From contig JAFXTD010000043.1 of assembly GCA_017535925.1 (NCBI GenBank), positions 20,679 through 84,678 of the forward strand: a stretch of 64,000 nt of DNA, given 5' to 3'. The notes under the pieces were generated by a model. That model had not been told where the DNA came from. It made no database searches and saw only the letters and a list, made by a program, of their open reading frames with translations. This document shows, piece by piece, positions 8,177 to 16,825 of the stretch. The translations under genes and the position numbers were made by a program. This DNA comes from Selenomonadaceae bacterium (GTDB lineage Bacteria > Bacillota > Negativicutes > Selenomonadales > Selenomonadaceae). The number at the start of each line of letters is the position of its first letter. The first letter of the stretch is position 1.

Positions 8177-8322
8177 TTTGTTTCCTTGTGCAGAGTATGT
8201 TTCTTGCAAAACTTGCAATACTTTTTAAGCTCGATTCTATCGGGCGTATTTTTCTTGTTTTTGTTTGTCCTGTAGTTGCGATTTTTGCATTCGGTGCAAG
8301 ACAAGGTGATATTCGTCCTCAT
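8173..8322 (-). CDS. rpmG: 50S ribosomal protein L33
   Basis: 49 residues, [19 protein letters not shown] and so on, with four Cys in two pairs (CTEC, CKFC), so this is the zinc-binding C+ form of L33. Start ATG at 8322 with AAGGAGGT upstream. First protein gene after the tRNA trio, before secE, as in most Firmicutes. Confidence 0.95.
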   Translation of the reverse strand: MRTNITLSCTECKNRNYRTNKNKKNTPDRIELKKYCKFCKKHTLHKETK

Positions 8323-8400
8323 ATTCTGACCTCCTTCGAATTCGACATGCTTGATTAATTTAATAAGCCCCTGTGCTGTGGCAGGGGCGTTAATCTCAAA

Positions 8401-8477
8401 TGGTAGCGGCACCTGGATTTGAACCGGGGACACTCCGGGTATGAACCGAATGCTCTAGCCAACTGAGCTATGCCGCC
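8401..8477 (-). tRNA. tRNA-Met (CAT)
   Basis: Full cloverleaf with encoded CCA; acceptor GGCGGCA/TGCCGCT, anticodon stem TTCGG/CCGGA around loop TTCATAC. Taken as the elongator because its first pair is not mismatched. An Ile2 tRNA with lysidine cannot be fully excluded from sequence. Confidence 0.85.
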
Positions 8478-8479
8478 AA

Positions 8480-8555
8480 TGGAGCTGATGACCGGGATTG
8501 AACCGGTGACCTTATCCTTACCAAGGATACGCTCTGCCGACTGAGCTACATCAGC
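8480..8555 (-). tRNA. tRNA-Thr (GGT)
   Basis: Cloverleaf with encoded CCA, acceptor GCTGATG, anticodon loop TTGGTAA between ATCC and GGAT stems. It is two bases from the tRNA-Met gene and co-transcribed with it. Confidence 0.9.
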
Positions 8556-8557
8556 GT

Positions 8558-8633
<76 letters not shown>

Positions 8634-8726
8634 GCTCTTGTCATGAACGTTTAATCCATAACAGGGCGCATGTTATCACACACTTTTAATTTTGTCAATA
8701 AAAATTTTTCGGCAGGATATTTTTAA

Positions 8727-8760
8727 TTAATTAGGAATTAGGAATGAGGAATTAGGAATG
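8727..8760. repeat. 7-bp repeat array (AATTAGG units)
   Basis: AATTAGG, AATTAGG, AATGAGG, AATTAGG, AATGGAGG: the last unit itself supplies the GGAGG ribosome site of the following exonuclease gene. Confidence 0.75.
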
Positions 8761-8772
8761 GAGGTTGAAATT

Positions 8773-9426
8773 TTGGTTCACATTGTGATTGATTTGGAAA
8801 TGAATCCGGTCAGCAAAACTTTTAAAGACGTGCGCCGATTTACCACCGACGAGGTTATAGAAATCGGCGCGGTCAAACTCGACGACAAATATAATCTTGT
8901 CGACGAATTTCAATGTTACGTCAAGCCCGAATACGGCGATATAACCAAGCATATCACCAAGCTCACCGGCATAACTCAAGAGACCGTCGCCGATAAACCG
9001 ACCTTCCCCGAAGCTTTTCAAAATTTTATGGATTGGATCGGCACGTGGGACATGACGCTTTATTCGTGGAGCAATTCGGATATCAATCAGCTCAAAGCCG
9101 AATGCAAATTCAAAATGCCGGAATACAACATCGGCAAGCTGGAACGTCAATGGCAAGATTTACAAAAGGCGTTCGACGACAGAATAGGTTTGCATTCAAG
9201 CTTGGCACTCAAACACGCAATCGGCGCAATGAATCGCGACTTCGAGGGCACGCAACACACCGCCCTTGCCGACGCCGCAAATGCCGCCGCAATCCTCGCG
9301 CTGCTTCAAGACGACGAAGAATTTTTCCGAATCATGCAACCCGTAATCGATTTGCTCAAGCCGAAAGAATTTTCGCAATCAATCGGCGACAAGTACCCCG
9401 AACTCATGAAATTGAAATTTGATTAG
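8773..9426 (+). CDS. DEDD-type 3'-5' exonuclease (RNase T/KapD-like)
   Basis: About 217 residues with the three exonuclease motifs: DLEMN near the N-terminus (Exo I), SNSDINQL in the middle (Exo II) and HTALADAANAA near the end (Exo III with H-x5-D, the DEDDh form). The family trims RNA or DNA 3' ends; the Firmicute member KapD affects sporulation timing. I chose TTG at 8773, eight bases after GGAGG, because an ATG at 8758 lies inside the heptamer array and before the ribosome site. It is followed directly by pheA, whose ribosome site overlaps the stop codon. Confidence 0.8.
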   Translation: MVHIVIDLEMNPVSKTFKDVRRFTTDEVIEIGAVKLDDKYNLVDEFQCYVKPEYGDITKHITKLTGITQETVADKPTFPEAFQNFMDWIGTWDMTLYSWSNSDINQLKAECKFKMPEYNIGKLERQWQDLQKAFDDRIGLHSSLALKHAIGAMNRDFEGTQHTALADAANAAAILALLQDDEEFFRIMQPVIDLLKPKEFSQSIGDKYPELMKLKFD

Positions 9427-9435
9427 GTGATTGAC

Positions 9436-10293
9436 ATGAAGAAATTGGGAATACTCGGTCCGAAGGGCACACATTCGGAAGAGGCGGCTCTTTGGCTGAA
9501 AAAATTTTCGCGGGAAGATTTTCGTTTGGAAATATTCGCTGACATCTTCGAGGTATTGACGGCGGTCAAGGAAAGAAGATTGGACGCGGGACTTGTGCCC
9601 GTAGAAAATTCGCTGGAAGGTTCGATAAACATCACGCTTGACACTTTGGCGAGGAGCGACACTTTAAAAATTTCGCGTGAACTCGTTTGGAAAGTCAAAA
9701 ACTTTTTAATGACAAAGCCGCTCGTCGACACAAAGGCAATCAGAAAAATTTTTTCTCACGCTCAACCGCTCGCGCAGTGCCGAAAGTTTATTCATGAAAA
9801 TTTTCCCGACGCCGAAATTGTTGCGACGACCTCGACTGCCCGCGCCGCCGAATTGGTTGCCGCCTCCGCTGCCGAAGAAAATTTTGCCGCAATCTGCACC
9901 GAACGCGCCGGCAAACTCAACGGGCTTGCAATCGCTGCAAAAGACATTCAAGACAATCCGAACAACTTCACGCGCTTTTTTGAAATCACTTACCGCCCGC
10001 GCGATGCCTCACCGATTGAAAATTTCGACGGCGATAAAGTTTTGATTATCTGCCAAATCGACGGCTCGCGTGCCGGTTCTCTTTGCGAAGTCCTTCAAGA
10101 ATTTGCCTCACGCGGCGTGAACATGACCCGAATCGAATCACGACCTGCCCGAACGATTTTGGGCGCGTATATTTTTTTCTTCGACTTGGAAACAGACGCC
10201 GGCGACGAGGCTCTGCGCGAATCGATTAAGGCGGTTTACGACAAGAGCATTTGGCTGAAAAATCTCGGCGTCTTTCCCGTTATACACGTTTAA
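9436..10293 (+). CDS. pheA: Prephenate dehydratase
   Basis: Converts prephenate to phenylpyruvate in phenylalanine synthesis. The 285 residues show the dehydratase domain (LGPKGTHSEEAAL, PVENSLEGSI, SHAQPLAQCRKF, and a CTERAGKLNGL loop) and a C-terminal ACT domain with the ESRP motif (about 232) that binds phenylalanine for feedback inhibition. Start ATG at 9436, six bases after AGGTGA. Monofunctional: no chorismate mutase part. A clear terminator follows, so the unit is the exonuclease gene plus pheA. Confidence 0.93.
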   Translation: MKKLGILGPKGTHSEEAALWLKKFSREDFRLEIFADIFEVLTAVKERRLDAGLVPVENSLEGSINITLDTLARSDTLKISRELVWKVKNFLMTKPLVDTKAIRKIFSHAQPLAQCRKFIHENFPDAEIVATTSTARAAELVAASAAEENFAAICTERAGKLNGLAIAAKDIQDNPNNFTRFFEITYRPRDASPIENFDGDKVLIICQIDGSRAGSLCEVLQEFASRGVNMTRIESRPARTILGAYIFFFDLETDAGDEALRESIKAVYDKSIWLKNLGVFPVIHV

Positions 10294-10330
10294 AAAATTC
10301 CCCTTCCGAAATGGAGGGGGAATTTTTTTG
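10294..10330 (+). terminator. Terminator after pheA
   Basis: Stem ATTCCCCTTCC/GGAGGGGGAAT with a short loop and a seven-T run. Confidence 0.85.
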
Positions 10331-10343
10331 TCGAGAAAAATTT

Positions 10344-11159
10344 TTAATTTGATTTTTGAAGTTTGATTCGAAAACGCAAATCCGGAGAGGGTAATTTTAT
10401 TTCTAAAGCTTCGGCAAGGAAATTTGTCATTGTACAATCGCAACGAAAAAATTCTTCCCGAGAAAAATTTTTAAAAAAATACGGCGTCCAAGAATTTTGC
10501 AGGAACAGCAATTCATTGGAAATATCTTGCAAATGATAATTCCTCAAAAAATAATATGTAATGTAAGCGGCTTCGGCTCCTTTTTTTGAATCCGAAATCA
10601 AATCCTTATCAGGCATGGCAATATTTCTGTCGATTAATTTGAATTCATCGGGATATTTTTTTGAATATTCGTCAATAAAATCGTTGCCGACAAAACTCCA
10701 ATCGGTGATGACCGAGTGTTTCAAATTCCAAATTCGCTCGCGTACAAACTCACGCCAAAGATTCATACACATTGCATTTGGCGGAGTATTGATAAAACAC
10801 ATTTGGCAAAAATTATCACCGGAATAATAAAATAAAATCGTGCGATGCTTTTCTTCGGGAAGAAAATATTTTTCGACATTGGAGCTCAAAATAATTGTGT
10901 CGATGTCAAGCCAAACGCCACCGTGCTTGGCGAGGAGAGCAATTCTTATGGCATCAGAAATTTGCGGAAGTGATAATTTTCCCGAAAATAAGTTCAAGCC
11001 CAGCTCACGCACGTCCAAAAACTCATTAATATTTTTGTAATCAAGAACTACGATTGTCGCATTCGGTAAAAATTTTTTCCAAGTTTCCATGCACAACCGC
11101 AAGTAGTACGGAATATTTTCTCTCGGCTCCCAGAAAGTGTAGACAAACAATTTAATCAC
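10344..11159 (-). CDS. Glycosyltransferase, GT32/DXD sugar-binding type
   Basis: 271 residues. The N-terminus KLFVYTFWEPRENIPYYL and the motif AIRIALLAKHGGVWLDID (about 65-90) match the DXD glycosyltransferase family (Gly_transf_sug/GT32) found in capsule and LPS loci and in toxin-like enzymes; the DID is the metal and nucleotide-sugar site. Donor and acceptor cannot be inferred. It starts with GTG with a weak site and stands alone between pheA and an ABC ATPase. No signal peptide, so it acts in the cytoplasm, perhaps on an LPS or glycan precursor. Confidence 0.75.
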   Translation of the reverse strand: MIKLFVYTFWEPRENIPYYLRLCMETWKKFLPNATIVVLDYKNINEFLDVRELGLNLFSGKLSLPQISDAIRIALLAKHGGVWLDIDTIILSSNVEKYFLPEEKHRTILFYYSGDNFCQMCFINTPPNAMCMNLWREFVRERIWNLKHSVITDWSFVGNDFIDEYSKKYPDEFKLIDRNIAMPDKDLISDSKKGAEAAYITYYFLRNYHLQDISNELLFLQNSWTPYFFKNFSREEFFRCDCTMTNFLAEALEIKLPSPDLRFRIKLQKSN

Positions 11160-11201
11160 TTCTAAAAAAATTTTAACATAATTTCAAAGAATACACAAAT
11201 A

Positions 11202-11906
11202 TTATTTGGTCAGCTCGATAAATTTTTCTTCCAAAGATTTTTCCGCGCATAAATTTTTCGTCGTGTCCAATGCCGCCAACTTTCCGCGATTTAAAATTGC
11301 CACGCGGTCGCAAAGAGCCTCCGCCTCCTCAATGTAATGCGTCGTCAAGACGATTGTGATTCCCTGTGCCTTTAAATTTTTTATCAGCTCCCAAATTTTT
11401 CGGCGGACTTGCGGGTCAAGCGCGACGGTCGGCTCGTCAAGGAATAAAATCTTCGGGCGATGAATCAGTGCGCGGACGATTAACAAACGCCGTTTCATGC
11501 CTCCCGATAATTCTCTCACGAAAGACTTGCGAACTCTTTCAAGCTCCACGAATTTCAAAAGCTCGTCAATGCGCTCGCGGCGTTCAAATTTTTTCAAGTG
11601 ATGAAGTCGCGCATGCAGTTCCAAATTTTCCTCAACCGTCAAATCTTGGTCGAAGTTCAAATGTTGCGGCACGAGTCCGAGCAAACTCTTTATAAAAATT
11701 TCGTTGCTGTCGACAGATTGCCCTTCGAAAAAAATTTCGCCCGCCGTCGGCTTGAGTTGCAACGTCAGCATTTTTATCGTTGTGGTTTTGCCGGCACCGT
11801 TCTTGCCCAAAAGCCCGAAGACCTCGCCGCGAAAAATTTCAAAGCTCAACTTATCGACCGCCCGCACTTGCCCGAAAACTTTTTCCAAGTCGACGAGTTT
11901 AATCAC
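11202..11906 (-). CDS. ABC transporter ATP-binding protein, ABC-2 exporter type
   Basis: Walker A GKNGAGKTTT, Q-loop LGLVPQHLNF, signature LSGGMKRRLL, Walker B KILFLDEPTVALDP and switch His in TTHYIEEAEAL are all intact. The pattern (EVFGLLGKNGAGKTT, LTVEENLELHARLHHL) is that of drug/polysaccharide export or NodI-type ATPases. No permease gene is adjacent, so the partner is elsewhere. No clean ATG exists: GGAGG lies 3 bp before one GTG and 12 bp before a second; I used the second (11906). Confidence 0.8.
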   Translation of the reverse strand: MIKLVDLEKVFGQVRAVDKLSFEIFRGEVFGLLGKNGAGKTTTIKMLTLQLKPTAGEIFFEGQSVDSNEIFIKSLLGLVPQHLNFDQDLTVEENLELHARLHHLKKFERRERIDELLKFVELERVRKSFVRELSGGMKRRLLIVRALIHRPKILFLDEPTVALDPQVRRKIWELIKNLKAQGITIVLTTHYIEEAEALCDRVAILNRGKLAALDTTKNLCAEKSLEEKFIELTK

Positions 11907-12019
11907 ATTTGCCACCGCCCTCCGAAAATTTTTCGTTGCAAGGCAAATTGTAACAGTGTAAAATATAAATCGCAATTATAACCGATTATTTATTCCGCAA
12001 TCAAAGGAAGTGATTCAAA

Positions 12020-12889
12020 ATGGAGCTGAGACAACTTGAATATTTTCAGATGGCAAGCCGCCTGAAAAATATCACTCGCGCCGCGCAAAGACTCCGAGTT
12101 TCACAGCCGAACATAACCGTTGCGATAAAAAAACTTGAGGCGGAACTGGGCGTTCAGCTCTTCGACAGAAGCCAAAAGCAACTCACCTTGACGCCCGAAG
12201 GAACAGTTTTTCTCAAGCGAATCGAACTCGCGCTTAGAAATATCGAGGACGCCGTGCTGGAAGTCAACGACTACAAGCAACTGCAAAAGGGCACAATCAA
12301 AATCGGAATCCCGCCGATGATGGGCGCGTATCTTTTCCCGAAAGTTTTTTCCGGCTTCCGAAGAATTCATCCGAAACTGGACGTGTTGTTGTTCGAGGAA
12401 GGCTCGCTGACCATTCGCGAAAAATTGGAAAGCGATGAACTCGACTTTGGAATTATAATTATCCCCGAATCCGCCCCGAATCTCAACGTATTGGAAATGA
12501 GCCGCAACCAACTGATGGTTTGCGTGGCGCATGACAGTCCGCTTGCCGAAAAAACGAAGATAACGCCCAAGGACATTGCAAAAGCCGATTTAATCATGAT
12601 GAAGGAAGGAGCCTATCTTCGCGAGGTCGTTCAAGGAAAATTGTCCGCGCTGAAAATTTCGCCGCGCACCGTGCTTGAGTCAAGCCAAATCGTCACGATA
12701 AAAGGGCTCGTCGCGCACAAAGTCGGAATAGCATTTCTGTTGGACTTCATTTGCGAAAACGCGGCGGACATAAAAGCCGTTCCGTTTTACGAACCGATAT
12801 TTGTCGACATCGGGCTTGCTTGGAAGAAAGAAAAATACGTCTCGAAGGCGGCGCAAGCGTTCATAGATTTTTGCAAAGAGCCGCTGTAA
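12020..12889 (+). CDS. LysR-family transcriptional regulator
   Basis: 289 residues. The N-terminal winged helix is textbook LysR (MELRQLEYFQMASRLKNITR, then AAQRLRVSQPNITVAIKKLE), followed by the linker helix and two-lobed effector domain (KGTIKIGIPPMMGAYLFPKV). Effector-domain wording resembles the CynR/CysL/AlsR-type group, but the ligand is unknown. AAGGAAGTGA lies 7 bp before the ATG. It is divergent from the ABC ATPase with about a 113-bp spacer, so it may regulate that gene. Confidence 0.9.
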   Translation: MELRQLEYFQMASRLKNITRAAQRLRVSQPNITVAIKKLEAELGVQLFDRSQKQLTLTPEGTVFLKRIELALRNIEDAVLEVNDYKQLQKGTIKIGIPPMMGAYLFPKVFSGFRRIHPKLDVLLFEEGSLTIREKLESDELDFGIIIIPESAPNLNVLEMSRNQLMVCVAHDSPLAEKTKITPKDIAKADLIMMKEGAYLREVVQGKLSALKISPRTVLESSQIVTIKGLVAHKVGIAFLLDFICENAADIKAVPFYEPIFVDIGLAWKKEKYVSKAAQAFIDFCKEPL

Positions 12890-12895
12890 ATTAAA

Positions 12896-12932
12896 ATCCC
12901 CGCCGCTCAACGAGTGACGAGGATTTTTTTTG
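12896..12932 (+). terminator. Terminator after the lysR gene
   Basis: About 13 paired bases with two mismatches (ATCCCCGCCGCTC/GAGTGACGAGGAT), loop AAC, then eight Ts. Confidence 0.7.
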
Positions 12933-13017
12933 CCTCCGCCCGAAAAATTTTTTTGCAGGAAATATCCGCACCCTGTCTAATTATCAAAAATTAATCATTA
13001 AACAGGAGGTGGCCGGT

Positions 13018-13671
13018 ATGGGGAAATTGGTTGTTATTGAAGGCTCGGACGGTTCAGGCAAGGCGTTGCAGACGAAAAAACTTTACGAACGTTTGCGCGA
13101 TTTGGAAGTAAAGGTCAGGCGTGTGAGTTTTCCCAACTACGAATCCGAATCTTCCGCGTTGATACAAATGTACTTGCGCGGAGAATTCGGCGGCACGGCG
13201 GAGGCTGTCAACCCCTATGCTGCGGCAACCTTCTACGCCGTTGACAGATTCGCAAATTTTTTCAGCTGGAAAGATTTTTACGAGAGCGGCGGGCTTATCT
13301 TGAGCGACCGCTACGTCGGCTCGAACATGGCCTATCAAGCTGCAAAGTTTGACAGCGAAAGAGAACGCACAAAATTTTTGGCTTGGCTCAATGATTTGGA
13401 ATACGATCGTTTCGGCTTGCCGCGACCCGACATGACGATTTTCCTCGACATGCCGCCCGCAATCTGTGCCCTCCTCCGCAAGGAACGCGGACGCGACGAG
13501 GACATTCACGAAAGCGACGCCGAATACATGAACAAAATTTACAACGTCTATAAAAAAATCGCGCAGAAATTCGGTTGGAAGGTCGTCAAATGCGCCGACA
13601 GAAGTTTTGCGCGAAGCTCAACAGACATTCACGAAAATATTTTGGCTCTCGTCGAAGAACTTTTAATTTGA
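13018..13671 (+). CDS. Thymidylate kinase-like protein
   Basis: 217 residues with the dTMP kinase layout: P-loop EGSDGSGKALQT, DRF/DRY motifs (SDRYVGSNM at about 100), and a LID region rich in Arg (LRKERGRDED). The P-loop has Ala-Leu after GK where most kinases have Ser/Thr, which may alter Mg-ATP binding. It would phosphorylate dTMP to dTDP; a second copy elsewhere is likely since this is not the usual genomic position. Start ATG at 13018, 8 bp after AGGAGG. Followed 16 bp later by the EptA-like gene. Confidence 0.75.
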   Translation: MGKLVVIEGSDGSGKALQTKKLYERLRDLEVKVRRVSFPNYESESSALIQMYLRGEFGGTAEAVNPYAAATFYAVDRFANFFSWKDFYESGGLILSDRYVGSNMAYQAAKFDSERERTKFLAWLNDLEYDRFGLPRPDMTIFLDMPPAICALLRKERGRDEDIHESDAEYMNKIYNVYKKIAQKFGWKVVKCADRSFARSSTDIHENILALVEELLI

Positions 13672-13687
13672 ATCAAGAGGTACGTTT

Positions 13688-15382
13688 ATGCTCGGCAGAC
13701 TGAAATTTTTCTTCGAATCAATCGTTCGGGGGGGGGTGATTATTCTTAAAGAGGACGGATTTTTTTTCGTCGTCCTCACAATTTTAAACTCGTCGATAAT
13801 CTTGGCTGATAAAAATATTTCGGCGGGCGCGATAAATTTTTGGTTCGGTGCGTTGGCGATATTTTTCGTCACGGCGGCGAGTCATTTTTTATTTCCGAAA
13901 CTTCGCCGCGTGATTCAAACCGTGCTGATAATTTTTTTCGCGCTCCGGTTCGTTGCAGACATTTTCTTGATTAAAAATTTCGGCGTGCCGCTGAACACAG
14001 ACACTTTGCAAATTTTGCTCGGAACAAATCCTCTGACGGCACAAGCTTTCCTGCAAGAATACGTTTTGAATTTTAAAATCCTCGCGGCAATCACGGCGTT
14101 CATAATCTTGACGGCGGCTTTGATTCTCGGCTTGAAAAAATTTTTGGCGACGCGCTCGGAGGAAAGACTCAAGCGGTTGACGATTGACTTGCTGATAATT
14201 TTGTTCCCGCCGCTGATGGTTTATGCTTACAATGCATTTTACCTTTTGCTCGGCTTGACGAATGCCCTTTTTTTCAACACGACGGCTTGGCGCACCGTAA
14301 ATGACCTCCATCTTTTATTAAGCGATTATCCGATAAGCAACGAAGAAAAAATTTTCGCGGAGATGGACAAGCAGCTTGAGACCGAAAAAATTCTTTCCGA
14401 CGAATCAAATATTCCGAACGTCGTCTTTGTCTTGGGCGAATCAACCGATCGCAATCACATGCAACTTTACGGCTACCACCTGCCGACGACACCTCACTTG
14501 AGTGCCCGCTTTGAACGCGGAGAAATTTTTCGCTTCAACGACACAATCGCTTGCGCCAACAACACCTCGCCCGCCATGGCGAAAATTTTTACTTTCGCGG
14601 AAAAAGAGGAGCCTCAAAGCGATTGGTATCTCAAAGCAAATCTTTTCGATATCCTGCGCCGAACGGATTATCATACGGTGTGGCTGTCGAATCAGAGTCC
14701 GCTCGGCTTGTGGGGAAATTTTGATAAATATTTTTCGGTTCGTTGCGATGAAAAATTTTTTATCGAGGCGGAAGACAAAATCGCGAGGCAAAGACAAATC
14801 GACGGCGTGTTGCTTCCCGTGCTTGACGAATACCTCACTCATGCGCGGGAGAAAAATTTTTGGCTGATTCATCTTTACGGCACGCATGTAATTTACAAAG
14901 AACGTTATCCTTCCGACTTTGAAAAATTTTCCGCAAAAGACATTGACAAGCCCGAAGAGTCTTGGCGGCAAGTGACTGCCGAATACGACAACGCCGTCTT
15001 GTACAATGATTTTATCGTCGACGAAATTATCCGCCGCTTCGAAGACAAAAACGCCGTCTTGATTTACATTTCCGACCACGGCATGGAAGTTTTTGATGGT
15101 CGTAATTTCACAGGACATTCTTCGGAAGAAAAAGGCAACGTTCACATGATTGAAATTCCCGCGCTTGTTTGGGCGTCGAAAGAATTTCGCGAACGTTATC
15201 CCGAAAAAATTTCCGCAATCGAGGCAGCTGTCGACCGACCGTATCGCACGGATTATTTGATTCACACAATCCTTGACCTTATGGACATTCGCACGACTTC
15301 CTTCGACGAGAGCAAGAGCATTGTCAACAAAAGTTTTGAAGCGCGACCGCGAATTTACAACGGCGAGCCCTACGTCAAATAA
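13688..15382 (+). CDS. Phosphoethanolamine transferase, EptA-like
   Basis: 564 residues: about five membrane helices in the first 190, then a periplasmic sulfatase-fold domain. The motif VVFVLGESTDRNHMQLYGYH holds the presumed Thr nucleophile; SDHGMEVFDG supplies the metal-binding Asp-His pair late in the domain, and GNVHMIEIP follows. These enzymes move phosphoethanolamine from phosphatidylethanolamine to lipid A or core sugars and change sensitivity to cationic peptides. Codons 14-18 contain a run of nine G (13728-13736), a possible slippage site. AGAGGT precedes the ATG at 13688. Confidence 0.85.
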   Translation: MLGRLKFFFESIVRGGVIILKEDGFFFVVLTILNSSIILADKNISAGAINFWFGALAIFFVTAASHFLFPKLRRVIQTVLIIFFALRFVADIFLIKNFGVPLNTDTLQILLGTNPLTAQAFLQEYVLNFKILAAITAFIILTAALILGLKKFLATRSEERLKRLTIDLLIILFPPLMVYAYNAFYLLLGLTNALFFNTTAWRTVNDLHLLLSDYPISNEEKIFAEMDKQLETEKILSDESNIPNVVFVLGESTDRNHMQLYGYHLPTTPHLSARFERGEIFRFNDTIACANNTSPAMAKIFTFAEKEEPQSDWYLKANLFDILRRTDYHTVWLSNQSPLGLWGNFDKYFSVRCDEKFFIEAEDKIARQRQIDGVLLPVLDEYLTHAREKNFWLIHLYGTHVIYKERYPSDFEKFSAKDIDKPEESWRQVTAEYDNAVLYNDFIVDEIIRRFEDKNAVLIYISDHGMEVFDGRNFTGHSSEEKGNVHMIEIPALVWASKEFRERYPEKISAIEAAVDRPYRTDYLIHTILDLMDIRTTSFDESKSIVNKSFEARPRIYNGEPYVK

Positions 15383-15418
15383 AAAAATCCCCGCGCTTGA
15401 CGGGGAAAATTTTTTGTC
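15383..15418. terminator. Bidirectional terminator between converging genes
   Basis: Stem TCCCCG/CGGGGA around CGCTTGA, with A-run and T-run on either side; serves the EptA-like gene (plus) and the HXXEE gene (minus). Confidence 0.8.
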
Positions 15419-15422
15419 AAGT

Positions 15423-16046
15423 TCATTGCGCAAAGCCGAAGGCAGCTCTTTTTGTAAAAGGATAGCCGCTTTTCTTGCCGAGACTCCAATAAATCGGCGA
15501 CCTGAAACAAAACATGAAGACCGCAATGCACCAAACGAACGCAACGATATAATCATGCCAAGCGTATAAATTTTGTCCGTGTGTGCTTATCAAATAGTAA
15601 ATCGCTATCGGCGTCATTCCGAATACGGCGGTGATTAATCCCGGATTGTAAAAAGTTTTGAGCTTGCGGTTGAAAAATATCGCGTGCATAAAAAATTCCA
15701 AGAACGAAAACAAAATCGCGGCAAGCGTGAGAAATCTTATGCTCGGAATCATGAGCGGCAAAACGTACACCAAAAAAAGGAAGCCCCGGTTGCCGAACAG
15801 CGAATTCAAATTATTTGCTCCCCGGCGCGCAGGATTTTTTTCTTTGCTGTTCATCAAAACTTTCATGCCGATATAAGGGAAGCCGCCGGGAAATCCGAAT
15901 TCCTCGAAGAAATGCAAAAGCATGCAGACGATAAGCGCAAGCAAAATATTTTGAGTAAAATTGAACGAGGCAAAGTTCATGGTCAGCGCGACAATCGCAG
16001 CGAGAAACAAAGAGACCGTTGCCCAATGATTAACAAAATTTTTCAT
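15423..16046 (-). CDS. HXXEE-domain integral membrane protein
   Basis: 207 residues with five or six membrane helices. The segment LLHFFEEFGFPGGFPYI carries the H-x-x-E-E motif that names the family (PF13787); a later segment FFMHAIFFNRKLKTFYNPGL is also typical. Function is unknown; the acidic and His residues could bind metal. Start ATG with GGAGGT upstream. It lies downstream of hyaC behind a terminator, so it is probably a separate unit. Confidence 0.75.
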   Translation of the reverse strand: MKNFVNHWATVSLFLAAIVALTMNFASFNFTQNILLALIVCMLLHFFEEFGFPGGFPYIGMKVLMNSKEKNPARRGANNLNSLFGNRGFLFLVYVLPLMIPSIRFLTLAAILFSFLEFFMHAIFFNRKLKTFYNPGLITAVFGMTPIAIYYLISTHGQNLYAWHDYIVAFVWCIAVFMFCFRSPIYWSLGKKSGYPFTKRAAFGFAQ

Positions 16047-16073
16047 CGATATACCTCCAAAAATTTTTCAAAA

Positions 16074-16110
16074 AAAAATCCCCGCCGCTTGACGGGGAAA
16101 TTTTTTTGCG
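16074..16110 (-). terminator. Terminator of the hydrogenase operon
   Basis: CCCCG/CGGGG stem around a CCGCTTGA-type loop, nine Ts following on the minus strand, just after hyaC. Confidence 0.75.
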
Positions 16111-16120
16111 TCGAAAAATT

Positions 16121-16819
16121 TTAATCGAGTTCGTTGGCGTCCTTCGGGGTGTGAGCCAAAACTTTTTTGCCGGAGAACATGCTGGAGACTTCGCTTTCGC
16201 CTTCCATGAACTCTGCGCGAACGACCATGTAGAAATGCCCGATAGCGAAGAGGATTATGAACCAAGCGACGTAGTGATGAATGTAATGGCTCATCATTTC
16301 GCTGCCGACGAGGGTATTTACCCAGCCGAAGAGATAACCGAACGTCGAAGAGGGATTCGCCATGAGATACATTGCAAAGCCGGTAAGAATTTCAATCGCA
16401 AGCAAGACGTAAAGCATTGCATAGGAGCCGCGAGCCAAAGGATTTCTCAAGAACGGTGCGTGATGAGGTTTTACAAGCATGTAGTGGAGAGCAACCTCGA
16501 CGGTTTCGCTGTAGAAGTGCCCTTCCCAAAAGCGCGGGAAAAGTCTGTCGCCTTTGTTGATAATGAAGCCGTAAACTCTCATAATCAAACCCGCGCAGAG
16601 AATGAACGCCGCGAGGAAATGAATATCGCGCACAATGTCAACATACATGCCCGCAAAAACAGGTTCGGTTCCGCCGACGTTGAGAGGCTTGGTGATAATA
16701 AGTCCCGTGCCGAAGAGGACAAGAATCGCCACGACCATAAGCCAGTGAAAAATTCTGAGGAACGGGCTGAAAAGATAATACTCCTTGCGCTTAACGTCTT
16801 TGACAGATTTAATCGCCAT
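16121..16819 (-). CDS. hyaC: [NiFe] hydrogenase cytochrome b subunit
   Basis: 232 residues, four to five membrane helices with heme-ligand histidines (RIFHWLMVVAILVLFGTGL, RDIHFLAAFILCAGL, HHYVAWFIILFAIGHFYMV). This is the di-heme membrane anchor that passes electrons from H2 oxidation to the menaquinone pool. Start ATG 7 bp after GGGAGGTGAG, 6 bp after hyaB stop, so co-translated with it. The C-terminal 30 residues are cytoplasmic and poorly conserved. Confidence 0.9.
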   Translation of the reverse strand: MAIKSVKDVKRKEYYLFSPFLRIFHWLMVVAILVLFGTGLIITKPLNVGGTEPVFAGMYVDIVRDIHFLAAFILCAGLIMRVYGFIINKGDRLFPRFWEGHFYSETVEVALHYMLVKPHHAPFLRNPLARGSYAMLYVLLAIEILTGFAMYLMANPSSTFGYLFGWVNTLVGSEMMSHYIHHYVAWFIILFAIGHFYMVVRAEFMEGESEVSSMFSGKKVLAHTPKDANELD

Positions 16820-16825
16820 AGCCGC

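Noticed and set aside
11202..11906. Pairing of the orphan ATPase with the orphan znuB permease
   Set aside because: The ATPase is of the ABC-2 exporter type, not the ZnuC type, and the two genes are about 19 kb apart.
14441..15556. 371-codon minus-strand frame opposite the EptA-like gene
   Set aside because: Crosses the terminator and the converging gene; shadow composition.
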